A stretch of 33,067 nt of DNA from an uncultured Holophagaceae bacterium (lineage in GTDB: Bacteria; Acidobacteriota; Holophagae; Holophagales; Holophagaceae). The DNA is taken from positions 1 to 33,067 of the forward strand of contig CAIQPH010000265.1 of assembly GCA_903873655.1 (NCBI GenBank). The letters run 5' to 3'. This document shows positions 31,127 to 33,067 of this stretch, in pieces (within the stretch, counting starts at the first letter, position 1; each line of letters starts with the position of its first letter). The translations under genes were made by a program, and so were the position numbers. Under the pieces are notes generated by a model. The model was given only the letters and a program-made list of their open reading frames with translations. It did no database searches and was not told the origin of the DNA.

Positions 31127-32380
31127 TTATTCGATCCTATCCATCTTCCGCAGTTCTGGCACTCTCCAGGCGGTGGTGGCCACCACCAGTAGGGTCATGC
31201 AGCCGCCGAAGACCACCGAGGGCACCAGGCCCATGAGGCGCGCGGCCAGACCGCTTTCGAAGGCGCCGATCTCGTTGCTGGAGCCTATGAACACCTGGTT
31301 CACGGAGGACACGCGGCCCAGCATGTGGGCGGGTGTCACCATCTGGAGCAGCGTGGAGCGGAGCACCACGCTCACGTTGTCCACGGCCCCGCTGGCGACC
31401 AGGAGGAGCAGACTCAGGGAAAAGCTGTGGCTGAAGGCGAAGGCGATCATCGTCACGCCAAAAGCCGCCACGCAAAGGAGCAGCGTCCGTCCTGCCCGGC
31501 GCATGGGCGGGAGATGGGCCATGGTGAGCCCCATGAGCACCGAGCCGATGGCCGGCGCGGCGCGCAGGGCGCCCAGGCCCTGGGGACCGGTCTGCAGGAT
31601 CTCCTTGGCGAAGACGGGCAGCACGGCCACAGCTCCGCCGAACAGCACGGCGAAGAGGTCGAGGCTGATGGCCCCCAAGAGCAGCTGCTGTGAGAAGACG
31701 AACCGGAGTCCTTCCCCGAGGCTCGCGAAGATCGAACCCTCGCTGGGTCGGACTGGTTTCGGGACGTAGTGGATGAGCAGCATTCCGATGCCCCCCGCCA
31801 GCAGCAGGGTCAGCACGCAGGCATGGGCCGCCACCTGGCCCCGCCACGCATAGACGAGGCCGCCCAGCGCCGGGCCGAGCACCATGCCCGCATGGAAGAC
31901 CGAGATGCGCCAGGTGGAACCGTTGGCATAGCGTTCCCTTGGCAGCAGATCCGTGCCCAGGGCCAGGTTGGCGGGACGGTAGAAGGCCCGCACGAGCCCC
32001 GTGAGGAAGATGATTCCGTAGATGGGCAGCACCGACTTGGATAGGGGCCCCATCAGTGACTGCCAGGTGAAGAGACACAGCAGGGCGGAGCAAACCGCCA
32101 GACTCAGGATCGAGGCCAAGCAAAGGCGGAGCCGGTTCAACCGGTCCGCCGCGTGGCCGCCGAAGAGCGCCACGCCGAGGAAGGGGACAGCCTCTGAAAG
32201 GCCCACCAACCCCAGAGCCAAGGGATCCCCGGTGCGGTCGTAGACTTGCCAGGCGACCACCACCCCCTGCATTTGGAGCCCCAGGGTGATGAGCCCCATC
32301 GAGGTGATGAACCTGCGGTAGTCCGGGCTCCGGAGGGCGGCGTAAGGATCGTGCGGCAGTCCGCCAGGGTCATCCGTCAC
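31127..32380 (-). CDS. MFS transporter, probable exporter
   Basis: A 417-residue major facilitator with about 12 helices, starting at GTG 32380, 3 bp after the stop of the upstream ABC permease. The family resembles enterobactin-exporter-like MFS_3 proteins: a PYAALRSPDYRRFI start, then VAWQVYDRTGDPLALGLVGL and FGGHAADRLNRLRL, the loop 2-3 motif. Substrate is unknown. Tight coupling to a MacB-like permease suggests an export-related operon. Confidence 0.88.
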   Translation of the reverse strand: MTDDPGGLPHDPYAALRSPDYRRFITSMGLITLGLQMQGVVVAWQVYDRTGDPLALGLVGLSEAVPFLGVALFGGHAADRLNRLRLCLASILSLAVCSALLCLFTWQSLMGPLSKSVLPIYGIIFLTGLVRAFYRPANLALGTDLLPRERYANGSTWRISVFHAGMVLGPALGGLVYAWRGQVAAHACVLTLLLAGGIGMLLIHYVPKPVRPSEGSIFASLGEGLRFVFSQQLLLGAISLDLFAVLFGGAVAVLPVFAKEILQTGPQGLGALRAAPAIGSVLMGLTMAHLPPMRRAGRTLLLCVAAFGVTMIAFAFSHSFSLSLLLLVASGAVDNVSVVLRSTLLQMVTPAHMLGRVSSVNQVFIGSSNEIGAFESGLAARLMGLVPSVVFGGCMTLLVVATTAWRVPELRKMDRIE

Positions 32381-32383
32381 AGA

Positions 32384-33067
32384 CTACTCGTACCTCAGCG
32401 CGTCGATGACGTTCAGCTTCGCGGCCTTCAAGGCCGGCAGGAAGCCCGCCACCACCCCCACCAGGCCGCTGAAGCCGAGGCCCAGCATGACCGCCCAGGA
32501 CTCGGTGACGGCCGGAATCTGGAATTTCTGGAGGATGGCGACCGTGGCGAAGGCAAACGCAACGCCGATGAGTCCCCCCAGGAGGGACAGCACGATGGCC
32601 TCCACCAGGAACTGCCAGAGGATGGCCCGCTGGGTGGCGCCCAGGGCCCGGCGCACGCCGATCTCCCGGGTGCGCTCGGTGACGCTCACCAGCATGATGT
32701 TCGAGATGCCGATGCCGCCCACCACGAGGGAGATGCTGGCGGCCACGGCCAGGAGCGCCGTGAGGATGCCCGCCTGCTGGGTCTGCATCTGCACGATGTC
32801 GTCCTGCTTGCGGATCATGAAGGGATCGTCGTCCTTGGGGGCGGTCTTCATGCGCTGGCGCAGGAGGGCCGTGATCTCGGTCTGGGCCGATTCGGCCTTC
32901 CCGTCCTGGGCGCTCACCATGATCCGCTGGATCTTGTCGCGGCCCATGATCTTGCGCATCACCGTGGTGTAGGGCGCCACGATGAGATCATCCTGGTCGC
33001 CGAACATGCCCGCGCCCTTCTTCTCCAGCACGCCCACCACGATGAAGGGCAGCGGCCCCACGCGCAC
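32384..33067 (-). CDS. MacB-type ABC transporter permease, partial
   Basis: The C-terminal 227 codons of a FtsX/MacB-like permease; the gene continues beyond the right edge of the window. A periplasmic MacB-like domain precedes three transmembrane helices. The first contains SLVVGGIGISNIMLVSVTERTREIGVRRALGAT, the hallmark of this family, and the end reads GFLPALKAAKLNVIDALRYE. Such permeases work in tripartite export or mechanotransmission complexes. Only this partial copy is visible, so the cognate ATPase cannot be assigned. Confidence 0.9.
   Translation of the reverse strand: MRVGPLPFIVVGVLEKKGAGMFGDQDDLIVAPYTTVMRKIMGRDKIQRIMVSAQDGKAESAQTEITALLRQRMKTAPKDDDPFMIRKQDDIVQMQTQQAGILTALLAVAASISLVVGGIGISNIMLVSVTERTREIGVRRALGATQRAILWQFLVEAIVLSLLGGLIGVAFAFATVAILQKFQIPAVTESWAVMLGLGFSGLVGVVAGFLPALKAAKLNVIDALRYE

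Overview
The window is high-GC bacterial chromosome. Gene content fits an Acidobacteriota of the Holophagae/Geothrix type: a Ser/Thr kinase fused to a beta-propeller sensor, abundant large secreted proteins, a PPi-type phosphofructokinase, and many GTG/TTG starts with strong GGAGG ribosome sites. The taxonomic label is inference; no rRNA or other marker is present.

Layout. (1) 59-2029, plus strand: a compact helix-hairpin-helix ComEA, pseudopilin, pseudopilin-like and RadC cluster. (2) 2090-4714: a receptor-type Ser/Thr kinase, convergent with an M14 zinc carboxypeptidase (4990-7533, minus). (3) 7524-13769: a chromosomal integron cassette array. Eight attC sites of 124-125 bp, bounded by GCCTAAC/GTTAGGC, separate eight cassettes, all on the minus strand. 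They encode a PAS/Cys-cluster sensor, an isocitrate lyase/PEP mutase-family enzyme, a VOC protein, a membrane protein, two secreted unknowns, a secreted SnoaL-like protein and a HigBA-type toxin-antitoxin pair. No complete integrase is present, but the last 31 codons of an integron integrase (with its catalytic Tyr) remain at the proximal end, on the plus strand, which is where and how intI should lie. A truncated ninth cassette may remain at the distal end. (4) Two divergent tRNA-Ser genes (GCU and UGA) flank the array on the right. (5) 14513-17998: a large Pro-rich secreted protein with a BamE-like C-terminus, and a convergent lipoprotein. (6) 18062-20674: ilvE and a MocR-type regulator/aminotransferase in one operon, divergent from a phosphofructokinase (20843-22126), then a DUF4136 lipoprotein. 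(7) 22803-28259, minus strand: a complete branched-chain amino acid ABC transporter (livM, livH, livK, livF, livG) preceded by a universal stress protein. (8) 28449-33067: rhodanese, queuosine-precursor transporter, a second Cys-cluster membrane protein, thiol peroxidase, an MFS exporter and a partial MacB-type ABC permease.

The most notable element is the integron. It looks like an array that lost its integrase, attI and Pc promoter by a deletion whose endpoints can be placed to within a few bases. The attC repeats fold into stems with conserved unpaired bases and show compensatory changes between arms. One cassette carries an apparently autoregulated promoter. The C-terminal Cys/His module of the first cassette protein recurs, with identical spacing, in a chromosomal gene 20 kb away. 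IlvE, the MocR protein and the Liv transporter together make a branched-chain amino acid uptake and transamination neighbourhood.
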